In this document: piece after piece, positions 41,281 through 50,345 of the stretch
How the letters are laid out: each line of letters opens with the position of its first letter
Numbering within the stretch: position 1 is the stretch's first letter
DNA from: Sarcocystis neurona
Lineage: Eukaryota > Apicomplexa > Conoidasida > Eucoccidiorida > Sarcocystidae
DNA length: 64,000 nucleotides
Direction of reading: 5' to 3'
Assembly (NCBI GenBank): GCA_000727475.1
Contig: KL647289.1
Coordinates: 8,440,406 to 8,504,405, forward strand
Program-made: the position numbers and the translations under genes
The notes under the pieces: model-generated
What the model saw: the letters and a program-made list of their open reading frames with translations, nothing else
Database searches by the model: none
Told to the model about the DNA's origin: nothing

Positions 41281-44200
41281 CTAGACACTATGCCTACAGG
41301 TGAAGCGTTCTCCTGCGGATGAGTACACGTGCAAAATGTTCTGTGTATATGTACATAGGTAAAAAAACCCTACATACATGAATACACGTGTGTACGTCTA
41401 AGCACATGGTACGTCATACAGAACGCCGCAGATATGAGTACGTGTGCAGATATAACAGCGCAAAGACGCATGCGGAATAGTTGTCAGCGTGCTCTAGTGT
41501 ACGTATACATGCGTGTGTGGAAGTACTCCAGAAAAAACAGGAGGATCCGTGAGTGTCTTCTAGAAGTAGGATTTGCAATAGTGCTTTCCCACGTACTGCC
41601 TGTGACTGTGCTAAAACTTTTTGAGTAGGGACTCCGGTGGCCGTGCCGTAATGCGTGCGCCTGCGTGAAAGTACAAGACTCAATGCGAAACAGCGTTCTA
41701 GAAGGACGGTGACTTTTACAAATTCAATGATAGCGAACTGGTCAACGGCCGATGTGACTAATGCACGTGGAAGAACCCTTTCGAACCCTTTCGTTTGTCA
41801 ACGAATTTGACCTGAAGGTGAGTCCTAGAGCGCAGTATCACTTCAATTCCCAAAATTTTCTATATGAAATTCCGCCGGAAAAAAGGCGACACCGAAGGGA
41901 GAACAGCTAATATCTGCACGTAGAAAACCGCAGGTCCTGGTACACTGCGAGCGCACTGGGGTACTACGACCTACGCGGGTTTTGGTCTAGTGATCAGAGG
42001 ATGCTGGAGAGTAGATTGAAGCTTATTTCGTCTTTAAGTGTGCTATGTGCGAGTACACAGAGAAGAAGCGAGAGGCGGAGGGAGAGAGAGAGACGGCGTA
42101 CATCAACTTGTGACAAGAGAGATAGACAAAAAGAGGAAATACAGGTGAGTGAGCTGTAGAGAACATTCTCTACAATGATTTTCCAATCCGAAAGCCGCAT
42201 CTTTCTGAAGAATCACACCAGTGTTCCGCATTTGATGGATGGTAACACAGTATTTCCCATGTTTACACTAGTTTTACGTCGATGTGTAACTCTACTTAGA
42301 TGCCTACGTGTGTATATCTTAAAGAGACTAAGGATCACGAAACGACGTTTACGCAGCACCCACGTGTTTATGCAGTAAGGAGGAATATACGCATATACGT
42401 GTATATATAGACGTTTTATGTATACGCACACACGAAAAAAGACACAGAAAGAAGGATGCACAGAATTAGGAGAGAGAAAGAGACCTTGTATACAAGGCAT
42501 ACTCGGTCACCGAGACGGGAGGAGGCGAATGCAGCATGTGAAAACCAGCAGCGCCAGTGCTTGTCGTAATTCTGACCATGCGTATGCTGTCGTCCTCCAG
42601 TTACCCACAGCCCTGTCACTCCGAAGCACCAAAATATGCTGATCGCTACACGATGACAGAAGTGTAATGACAGAACTGCGGAGCTCGATATCTGCTTACA
42701 TGCACCTGTGTATGGCATGGATTTTCACTTGGTGCTCCACTTATGTCAGAACGAGCGTAATCTGCTGGATGTCGCCCCGTGTTACATAATCAAACACGTG
42801 TATATATATATATATATACCGAAGTTTGTGTGCCAGTCGGTGGCGTGTGGAGACCTCCCTATTTTTGTTGGGAGAACAGGACATCGTCGTTTGCACAGTG
42901 TAAGCTTGATGTTCTTTCTCCGCGTAGATACGGATTTTAGTTACGCAAGTATGTACAGGCGCGGACGGTTGGTGTCAGAATTACGTATCATAAGCAGGTG
43001 AACCTGCTCGGTTTTAGACGGCATTTTTCTCCTGTAGTAGCGGCAACAGCAGTGTCTCCTATCACGTCTCATGATACATACGTACTGAAGCCAGCATCTC
43101 AAAAGTGAGATGATGTACGATAGGCACGGGTCTGAGAGGCAGTGGACACTTCAGGTCACAACGCTGGTTCAAATGCGCATCTCCACGTTATGGGAAGGGC
43201 GGCAGCATACGTACGTCGCAACGAAGCAAGCGCACATATGCGCGTGAACGCATCAATAAGTACAATGAAGGACTAACGGGAGGTTCCGCGGGGTGCTTGT
43301 TTTCACTGAAGTGTCTTCACGTGCACTCGGGTGGGGGAAATGCCTGAATCAAGCCCGCCGCCGTAGAACGCTGGTACGGAGGCAGGTTACATTACAGAGA
43401 GAATCCTCGACTTAAGTGCCCCGCCAGGCAGGCATTTTGCAATAGGGAAAGGAAGCAGGATGGTGGAGAAGAGTTCAGTCGCCACGTTCGCCGTGCGGAT
43501 GCTCACACCTATAGCTGCCCTCCTACGCGGATCACAGTGCTACGTACTGCTGACGGTTGCCGTCACATTGATATCGTGAATTCATTATTGACAACGAGTC
43601 TGGGGTAGCATCAACAAAAAGCCGCTTGTGTTCTACAGGTCTTCACACGCGTCTCCGAAACCGCAACGCGTACGCGTGACACCAGTTGCTGTTCGATATG
43701 CTACCTGCCTACACGTGTCCGCAAAAACTGGTGCTGGTTCGTGTAAAAAGCCAAACACCTCAGTAACTCAAACAACGAACTTCTTTGTGAGACGAGTAGC
43801 AGCTTGCTCGAGGTCAGGCCAGGCAGAACGCAAAACATCTATGGACTCGATCAAGTTAGTCCGCCCAGACGTTTGTACGCACCTAAGGCGGTGCAAATAA
43901 AAAGCTTTCCTGCGGTTAATGTTGTCCTCTTGTACACACGAGATTGATAAACCAAAATTCAGTTCAACTATAGCGACATCCGCCTTGCGATGTAGTTATA
44001 CGCGGCTTCCAAAGGACTGCGTACGCGTTCCGTGCTACGGGGGGGGGGACGCTCTTGTTGAAGGACAACACTTCAGTGCAACGTCTTGAAGACGAAACGG
44101 GTACACAACGACTACACGCAAGCAGAATACAGAAGCGTAGCTATTCTTATAGTCTCAGCCATGATGCTGATGGCGTATTACGCCACTTTTACTAGGTGTG

Positions 44201-44612
44201 TATACTTCCGTAGATAGAAGAATGTAGCGGCGCTCGAACACTATAGCAAAAGCTTAAGTGTATCCCGACGTCTACATACGCACTCGTTACAGCAAGTATG
44301 GAAGCAGGAACTGGTGTCAGCAGCGTACTGCTAGACACTTGCCAGGAATACATGTATTCTCACCAATTAGAAAGGGGACTGGTTTTCGTGTGCACTCGTG
44401 TTCTACTCATTACTCGAACCGAAAGTACAGCTGCTGCCGCCGTTCAGTGCGAGCCCGTGTAGCACTATCACTGTGTCCGTTTGTCCCGGTAGAATGTTCC
44501 TTTCTGCAATGTACCCTTGTCTTCCCGTTCCTTTTTCGGCGCCTTAGATGTATAACAATGACAGCGAGTGTTTGCGTGGAGATGAACCACCCGTAGATAT
44601 GTGTGTACGTAC
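41281..44612. other. Repeat-poor DNA, no supported gene
   Basis: Only short open stretches without paired splice signals are visible. A G-run of nine lies at about 44,040-44,048. One stretch near 44.4-44.5 kb on the minus strand (ILPGQTDTVIVLHGLALNG) looks like protein but its boundaries do not fit the nearby exon in phase. Confidence 0.45.
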
Positions 44613-44675
44613 CTGTACGTGTCTCGTCATTTGCTTTCTACAGCGTGTAAGGTACTTCGTGATTGAGTTCTCGAG
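44613..44675 (-). CDS. 63-base minus-strand exon
   Basis: Acceptor GGCGTGCAG before 44675 and donor CAG/GTACGT at 44613, exactly 21 codons. Only one frame is open: LENSITKYLTRCRKQMTRHV plus Q. The strong signals and single open frame make it a likely exon. It shows that minus-strand transcription continues through the repeat-poor zone. Confidence 0.62.
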
Positions 44676-44699
44676 CTGCACGCCTTCCGTAGATTTTGG

Positions 44700-44923
44700 C
44701 AGTAGAAACCTCCTGCTTCCTCTGTCGCCTCCCTTGCCTTGGGGGAGTGTGTGGCTAGACCGCCTAGGCCCTCGCGTTCCGCCGAAGCGAAAGCAACAAA
44801 GACGGCGATGGAAGAAGGGGCTACCAGGGGGTATCTCCCTCTTCCTGCATCGTGGGGTACAAAAAACTGGCCAACTGCTGACATGTCCCAGAGGATCACC
44901 GTTGATACAGTGGAATTTAGTTT
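44700..44923 (-). CDS. Possible minus-strand exon (3' end not fixed)
   Basis: Acceptor AAGGATCTAG before 44923. The frame reads KLNSTVSTVILWDMSAVGQF, then RYPLVAPSSIAVFVAFASAE and LATHSPKAREATEEAGGFYC. It is the same frame as the segment 44,945-45,112, separated from it by an in-frame TGA and TAG. The plus strand is also open and protein-like over the same bases, so strand is not fully certain. Confidence 0.4.
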
Positions 44924-44944
44924 CTAGATCCTTACACTCGTCCG

Positions 44945-45112
44945 TCAAGCACCAGCTACCGCCACGCACGCCACTAATCCCATTGTGGCGACTCCTACTA
45001 GACCACTACCGTCCTCCCTGTTATTCTTCGTGTTACCCGATACTCCTGCGGTAACTATCATCGGTACCACTAATGCTTTCGGGACTCTCCGTGGACGGGG
45101 CTCAAACTTAGA
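44945..45112 (-). CDS. Candidate terminal exon with hydrophobic C-terminus
   Basis: Acceptor GTGGAAATAG before 45112, phase 0, 55 codons then TGA at 44945. It encodes SKFEPRPRRVPKALVVPMIV, a polar NTKNNREDGSG, and ends with the 19-residue hydrophobic tail GLVGVATMGLVACVAVAGA at the stop. A polar spacer plus a terminal hydrophobic stretch is the form of a GPI-anchor signal or tail anchor, as in coccidian surface antigens; no such family is recognised here. A plus-strand frame is also open. Confidence 0.42.
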   Translation of the reverse strand, partial: SKFEPRPRRVPKALVVPMIVTAGVSGNTKNNREDGSGLVGVATMGLVACVAVAGA

Positions 45113-45252
45113 CTATTTCCACAGTTTACTTGCGTAGGTCCATTCCACCAGTCTCCAAGCTAGCTAGAGGTACTTGACTTGTCTTGTGGTACGGTTACGT
45201 ATGCGTATTGCCGCTGGTGCTACCACATACACATGTGTGTCCTGTTACTTAC

Positions 45253-45374
45253 TGGAAGGATCGAGCTGGCTACGTGCGGGGCACATCCTTGTCTTGAGGA
45301 GTACGCTCTCAGCAACCGTCTCCGCGCTAGCTGCCGTTTCTCGAATCCCGCCGCTACGTGCTTTGTATTTACTC
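45253..45374 (-). CDS. 40-codon minus-strand exon
   Basis: Acceptor GCCGTTTCGCAG before 45374 and consensus donor TCCA/GTAAGT at 45253. Two bases plus 40 codons, exit phase 0, so it can join the segment starting at 45112 through a 140-base intron. It encodes NTKHVAAGFEKRQLARRRLL then RAYSSRQGCAPHVASSILP. The paired consensus signals favour the minus strand here. Confidence 0.6.
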
Positions 45375-45857
45375 CTGCGAAACGGCGCAGTCATTATATC
45401 GCGTCATCGGGAGGAGGCACAACGTAGATGGTTTTTTCATTCCTCCAGGGTTTTTTCGTCCAGTTTTTTCCTTCCGGCTGGTGGAACCGGGAGAACCATG
45501 CCCCCTGTGGCATATGCTGGTCGTCTCGACTCCCCGTACTAACATGCCCTAGCCGGGCACCGTAGTGGGAGCGCCATTTCGAGCAACATGGCTAACCAGT
45601 GAAGAGTTGGTATGTACGAATAAAGCAACCAAGGGGGCGGAGCGGAAGAAATTGCTAATTTACCAAAGTTTCCATCGGCAGAAACTTCGTTTTCATGTCA
45701 GGAATCGAAACAACCGTACAAGCCTACATCCGGCAGCGCAGCCGCCCGTGAGGGCGAGTCCTGCACGAGGGATATCGACCCCGTGTTTATTATGTGCGCG
45801 CGGTGGAGGAAGGGCTGAACGACAGAGGCATTCACCATTTACGCATTATCAGACTAC

Positions 45858-45901
45858 ATCCGCATCGTAATTGGGTTTAGTTTTTCCCGCACTTCACCGT
45901 T
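45858..45901 (-). CDS. 44-base minus-strand exon
   Basis: Very good acceptor (CATTTCCTTTCCCTAAG) before 45901 and donor CGGAT/GTAGTC at 45858. Phase 0 entry reads NGEVREKLNPITMR, exit phase 2; an in-frame TAG follows, so it could be terminal. Short but well bounded. Confidence 0.45.
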
Positions 45902-45993
45902 CTTAGGGAAAGGAAATGCGCTGTATTCCTATGTCTTTGTGCCTGCAACTACTACACAAGCTGCGGCGCGCCGTCCGGCAAACTGTCGTTTAC

Positions 45994-46098
45994 TTCAGGC
46001 AAAGCCTGCCAATGTGCGGTGAGCCCGCAGGAATGTGTGTGATTTGGGAACAAGGGCCCGGCAGCTTCACTATATTGTTGCATTCCGAGCGGATTCTA
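45994..46098 (-). CDS. Minus-strand exon
   Basis: Donor CTGAA/GTAAAC at 45994 and probable acceptor GTAAATAG before 46098. It encodes ECNNIVKLPGPCSQITHIPA then GSPHIGRLCL, complex and Pro/Cys-containing. The phase does not match the next upstream candidate directly, so one boundary is wrong or an exon is missing. Confidence 0.5.
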
Positions 46099-46120
46099 CT
46101 ATTTACTAACCCTTCTGTAC

Positions 46121-46232
46121 TTCTGTGCGCCTCTGTAATGTATCTCCGTACTCGTCGCTCTGGACGCTGCGCTCCCGTTCACTGAGCATGTCCTGCCAGT
46201 CGATGCTGCCGCTCCCGCTCCCATCAGAATAC
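46121..46232 (-). CDS. 37-codon acidic minus-strand exon
   Basis: Donor ACAGAA/GTACAG at 46121; the acceptor is a weak TTGGAG before 46232. It encodes YSDGSGSGSIDWQDMLSERE then RSVQSDEYGDTLQRRTE, acidic and non-repetitive. It marks the right-hand end of the repeat-poor zone; CAG repeats resume from about 46.4 kb. Confidence 0.5.
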
Positions 46233-46869
46233 CTCCAACGCAATCACCACGCGCAATATTCACAGCTTCGCCGGACCAACAGAGGAGAGGGGGGCTGCGG
46301 AATTGAAGGTTGTAACAATCCATATATATATGGCGGAACTATTATAGTATGGAGCAACACAGCAGCTTCGAGCGCGCACCCTGACGCGCCCGTTAGAGTG
46401 CACGCTCGTGGCGGCGGTGCAAAACGAATTTAGCACTGGCAGCAGTAGCCGTTGAAGCAGTACTGGTCTGCTTGTAAATGTGACAAACAGCCTCACTGCT
46501 GTCGACAGCTGCAGGAGCGTAAAGCAGGCTCGCAGCCTGGAGGACGGAAGCGACCCTGCTCTCAGGAGCAGCAGCGCAGAAGCAATAGCAGTCCCCACAA
46601 GAACATCGCAAGGCGCTGACACAAGGGGGCAAGAAGAACAGCAACAGGACGTACGTCAGCAAGAGCACCGGTGACCAGTAGCAACAGCAGAGAAAGGGCA
46701 GCGGCACCGGCACGAGAAGCGTCGCGGAGGGGAGCAACCACGTAGGCTCACGGCAGCACCAGAGGACGGGAGTGCAAGAAGAACTTTCTAAGCAGGAAAC
46801 GCACGAGAACGACCAGTCGCAGCAGCAGCATCGCAAGAAGCAGCACTGAAGGCGCAAGAGCAGCGTCAC

Positions 46870-46960
46870 TTGCTTGAAGCACCCGCAAAAGCGCTTGACG
46901 CCTGCGCAGCCCTTGCGGAGTCGGTTGAATTCTGCGAGTTCCGCCTGCTTCTGTTGCCAC
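46870..46960 (-). CDS. Minus-strand exon in CAG-rich DNA
   Basis: Acceptor AGACTTGCAG before 46960, donor AGCAA/GTGACG at 46870; one base plus 30 codons. The preferred frame reads QQKQAELAEFNRLRKGCAGV then KRFCGCFKQ. All three minus frames are open, so frame choice rests on composition only. Confidence 0.42.
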
Positions 46961-47162
46961 CTGCAAGTCTGTGGACGGAGTTGTGTGTTGCTTGCCAATG
47001 ACAGCAGAAGGAGGGTGATGACCAGCAGCAACACCGAACAGCAACAGCGGCAGATGCACCGACAGGAGCACACGTTGTGAGCGGTAGCAGCGGCAAGAGC
47101 AGCAGCAGCAGCTGCTGCAGCAGCAGCAGGTGACACACCCTCCTCGACGTTCTCTTTTGGCC

Positions 47163-47335
47163 TCAGGAACAAGAGAACTCTGGTTCTTGAGGTCGGTTCC
47201 GCAGGCCTTGTAGATAGCTCGTTTCTCGAGACTTCCGTCCCACGGACGGCTGCTGTAGGTATTCTGATGCTGCACTTCTCCCCATCTGCTGCAGCTTCTG
47301 CAGCAACGGCAACAGCAGCCCGTTTGCCTTCACCT
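47163..47335 (-). CDS. Minus-strand exon ending in TGA
   Basis: Acceptor ACTTCTACACAG before 47335, then 56 codons to TGA at 47163. It encodes VKANGLLLPLLQKLQQMGRS, AASEYLQQPSVGRKSRETSY and LQGLRNRPQEPEF. The first part is amphipathic helix. Other frames stay open through the flanking GCT/GCA runs, so a splice before the stop is possible. Confidence 0.45.
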
Positions 47336-47689
47336 CTGTGTAGAAGTCATGCGGCTCATCCGACGAAGAGAAGGAGGCAGCTCCATCGGCGCAGCTGCGT
47401 CCAGCAGCTGTGCTGCTGAGTCGGAGAAAGCAGCGCGTGGTGGCGACGCTGCAGCAGCTGCGTCGCAGCCCATTCCGGCCCCAGCAGTTCCAGGTGCTAC
47501 AACAGCAGCAGGAACAGCAGCAGCACCAGGGACAGCTGCAGCAGCAGCAGGCACTCCCTTGCACACTCAAGCATCCGTAGCAGCAGCGTCAGCAGCAACA
47601 TACGACCACTCACGCGCGTCCCGGTTGCGGTGGACGCAGCGGAGCGACAGCACCGTTTCGTACGGCGGAAAGCGCCAGGGATACAGGAG

Positions 47690-48228
47690 CTACCGAAGAA
47701 GACTAAAGGGATTCGTGAAAGGAGGGAGCAGCAGTGGCAGCAGCAACAGCAGCAGCAGCGCACTTAGGAAGACCGACGACTCTTCCGGCTCTTTTTTCTT
47801 CCCATCTGAAGCCTCGTCTGCACCTGCAGCGGCATCCGCAGGAGCAGCGTCCGCGACGACAGCAAGCGGTGCTGCTGCAGCTGCAGCAGGCGGAGCAGCC
47901 GCGGCTAGTGCGTTCCCCGTCGCCGCGCTCGAAAAGGCAGCGACAGCTGCTGCTGCGGTGGCCGCGGCAGCTGCTGGTCTGAACCTCTCCCTGCCAAAGG
48001 CAGACGTCGAAGCAGCTGTAGGCGAGGTAAAGTTGCTCCCTGCCGTCCTCCTGCACGCGAGTATACGTACACGTATACACACATACATACACATATATGT
48101 ATATATCTGCAGAGTCTGTATGACATGTGGCAGCCATATTTGAATGGCTGTGGACAAGTCCTGCGGCAAAAACTCGGTTAGTCTTCCATATGGGTACACA
48201 CGTGGAGTGCCTGTCCACATGAGAATAC
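47690..48228 (-). CDS. Minus-strand exon: conserved-looking block, microsatellite segment, Ala-rich tract
   Basis: Acceptor GGCTGGAG before 48228 takes two bases, matching the phase-1 exit of the exon at 48349. It encodes GILMWTGTPRVYPYGRLTEF, LPQDLSTAIQIWLPHVIQTL, clearly real protein. The frame then passes without a stop through a TA/CA microsatellite (Tyr/Cys/Met/Val/Ile-rich) into an Ala-rich tract and a Leu-rich end with stop at 47690. An intron removing the microsatellite is equally possible (acceptor GCGTGCAG near 48,051). I do not recognise the family. Confidence 0.6.
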
Positions 48229-48348
48229 CTCCAGCCGGTAAAAGAGACGTTTATCGATATATGTCTGTGTGACACACATAATATGTGTACATATATGTAG
48301 AGCGATGACTCACGTACGACACACATGTACACACACAAGTGTCTGCAC

Positions 48349-48420
48349 CTGGTTCATAAGCGTCTACTACTATATACGTAGAAGCACGTCCACGTCTCTG
48401 TGCGATATCTGCCAGGTTCG
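48349..48420 (-). CDS. 72-base minus-strand exon
   Basis: Acceptor TACGCAAG before 48420 and donor AACCAG/GTGCAG at 48349. It reads NLADIAQRRGRASTYIVVDA then YEP, and joins in phase to the exon starting at 48228 (…YEP then GILMW…). The alpha-then-beta composition suggests a folded globular domain, unlike the coiled-coil gene downstream. Confidence 0.6.
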
Positions 48421-48557
48421 CTTGCGTATTGAGACGTCGTGTGTGTGTGTGTGTGTGAATAGATATACGTACCCACACACACACACGTGTATGTGTGTAT
48501 ATCTGGATCCTCTGTGTGCTGTCTCTTCATATACACACGCAGGACGACGATATATAC

Positions 48558-48761
48558 CCAGCGTCCAGCAAAATGACTACAGACATGCATCTCCGTGTCT
48601 CTTCATAGGTGTGTCCCTTGCTGCGGCGAAAGTGGCAGTGCGCGTGGCAGGGTGTACATCTCTGTGGCGCTTCAACGTCCCTGGGTGGGGCCTCTCCGAA
48701 ACGGATCGTGCAACAGCCGCCAGAGGCGAGACCCCTTTTGTGCGCAAGTCTTCCTTTTCGC
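48558..48761 (-). CDS. Possible Cys/His-containing minus-strand exon
   Basis: Acceptor GCCCACGCAG before 48761, donor CTGG/GTATAT at 48558. The frame open through the donor reads CTIRFGEAPPRDVEAPQRC, TPCHAHCHFRRSKGHTYEE and TRRCMSVVILLDAG. The closely spaced Cys/His residues could bind zinc, but no standard finger spacing is met. A shorter exon starting at an internal acceptor (TTTCGCCGCAG) is possible. Further coding-like sequence (LIENGTPPHLQHIIRPC) lies upstream near 48.88 kb. Confidence 0.4.
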
Positions 48762-50345
48762 CTGCGTGGGCATATGTGTGTATGTGTCCGTTCCGGCTCG
48801 TCGTCCGGAGCCTGCGAGGATTTGCTGGTCTCTGTGTCTGCATGCTTCTCGGCAAGGACGTATAATATGTTGTAGATGGGGTGGTGTGCCGTTCTCGATC
48901 AAAGTAAACTGCGATAGATATGAGTCGTCTTCTGGATGTCTTTCTCTTTCTCATAATACGTGTGTCGATTCTCTGTGAAGGGTCGGCTGTTTATGACGCC
49001 AGCGACGAGTTTCTCCTCATACGAAACTTACTGGGGTGGAACTGCCGATCTTGAGGAGACGATTTTCGAGGGTTAGGATATGTACGGGTGCGCGTGCTGT
49101 TTCCAGTTCGCATCACTATATATTCAACTGCCGCTGGGGTGGTTCTTCTGTTGTCGGCCAACAGCTCTTTTTCTGTCCCACCTACGTGTGTATACGTGTG
49201 TGTGTAGACCCTTCACACTTCTGAAGGGCTGTGTACGTACGTACACGTGTTTGCTGCTTTTCTCTTCACTCATTTTGACGGTCAGCTGCAGCTGGAGGAG
49301 TTCTTCTCTGATCCGCCGACAACTCTTTCTATCCTACGTGCACATATATATATGTGCAGATCCTTCACAGTTCTGTACGCGCTGGGTATCTACGTGCGTG
49401 GCAGCATGGATGTGTACAGGCGTGCCTTTCTTTTTAGTGGCTATTTCTTTGCCTTTCGGTTAGTTCTTGTCTTAAATGCGTATAGCTCTGTCTACCCTAC
49501 ATGCATATATGTATGTAGATCCTTCACACTTTTCTGTAGGCATTAGATCGTGGGGAACGCGTACCACGTTCACTAGGAGAAGACATATCGCGGGCGGGTG
49601 GTGACCAGTCTCGTAGGTCTCGCCTGCTGCAGTGTCTCGTCTCCGCATACGTACAGCGCGTCCCTCTGCGTCCACTTCGGTAGGAGCCCCGTGGACGGAC
49701 GCGTGTCGACCCCCGCCTTCTCTTCTTTTTCTCCTCTCTTTTGCTGTTTCGATGTGCGCGCCTCTCTTCGCGCCCTTCCTTTCTTGGCAGGGAACTTTCT
49801 CCACCGCTACACGCATGCACCGGGCCGGTCCATGCCCCATTTCCCCGCTTTCTCTGTGTGGGTCAGTGTATCTTCGCTTTGTCTCGCACGTCTGTTTTTT
49901 ATCTTTTCTCGTGCACACACGCGTCGCCGTTTTTCTTTCGCCCGTCTGTCTCTGTGTCTGTCTTCCTCCTCGCCTGTGTCTCTGTTCGTGCATTTCTTTG
50001 GTGTGTTGGTCTGCCTGACCGTCCCAGTTGGCTGCTCTCTTCCGCGCGGATGTCGCACTCTCATGTCCAGCGGCTGATTTATGTTCGTCTTCTCATTTCC
50101 CTTGACGGTCTGCGGTGTCTGTACACTCCAGTTGCACTCTGTCTACGCTGCCGCTTCTTCTGCATGTGTGCCATCCTCCCGTATGTTGTCGCTCTCCCGG
50201 TGGATGAAAGGAAGTCTGTTTTGCTCTCCTCTGCAGCTTCTGCTGCTTTGTCCCTTCCCAGGTCTCGGTCGTGCTTGTTTTTCACCTTGTGCCACGTCGT
50301 TGCCCTGCCCTTTGCCTTCTCCGTCTCACGCATGTGCTTGTTCAG
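48762..50345. other. Probable divergent boundary between minus- and plus-strand genes
   Basis: Exons to the left are on the minus strand, exons to the right on the plus strand. The interval holds a decayed tandem array (49.1-49.55 kb) and a plus-strand pyrimidine-rich stretch (about 49.7-50.3 kb) that leads into the first good plus acceptor. The promoters and 5' exons of both units should lie here; no TATA-like or initiator signal can be singled out by eye. Confidence 0.45.
49100..49550. repeat. Three diverged ~157-base tandem units
   Basis: Each unit ends with a TA/GTGT run followed by (A)GA(T/C)CCTTCACA(C/G)TT, near 49,208, 49,362 and 49,519. The preceding parts align as CTGC-GCTGG-GTTCTTCT, then a CTC(T)TTTCT or CTCTGTCTACCC stretch before CTACGTG or CTACATG. 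Confidence 0.7.

Noticed and set aside
45450..45550. Plus-strand peptide PPVAYAGRLDSPY resembling the end of a retroelement RNase H
   Set aside because: Only about ten residues match my memory of Ty3/gypsy RNase H; no catalytic aspartates, reverse transcriptase motifs or terminal repeats are seen nearby, and the overlap with minus-strand exons argues against it.
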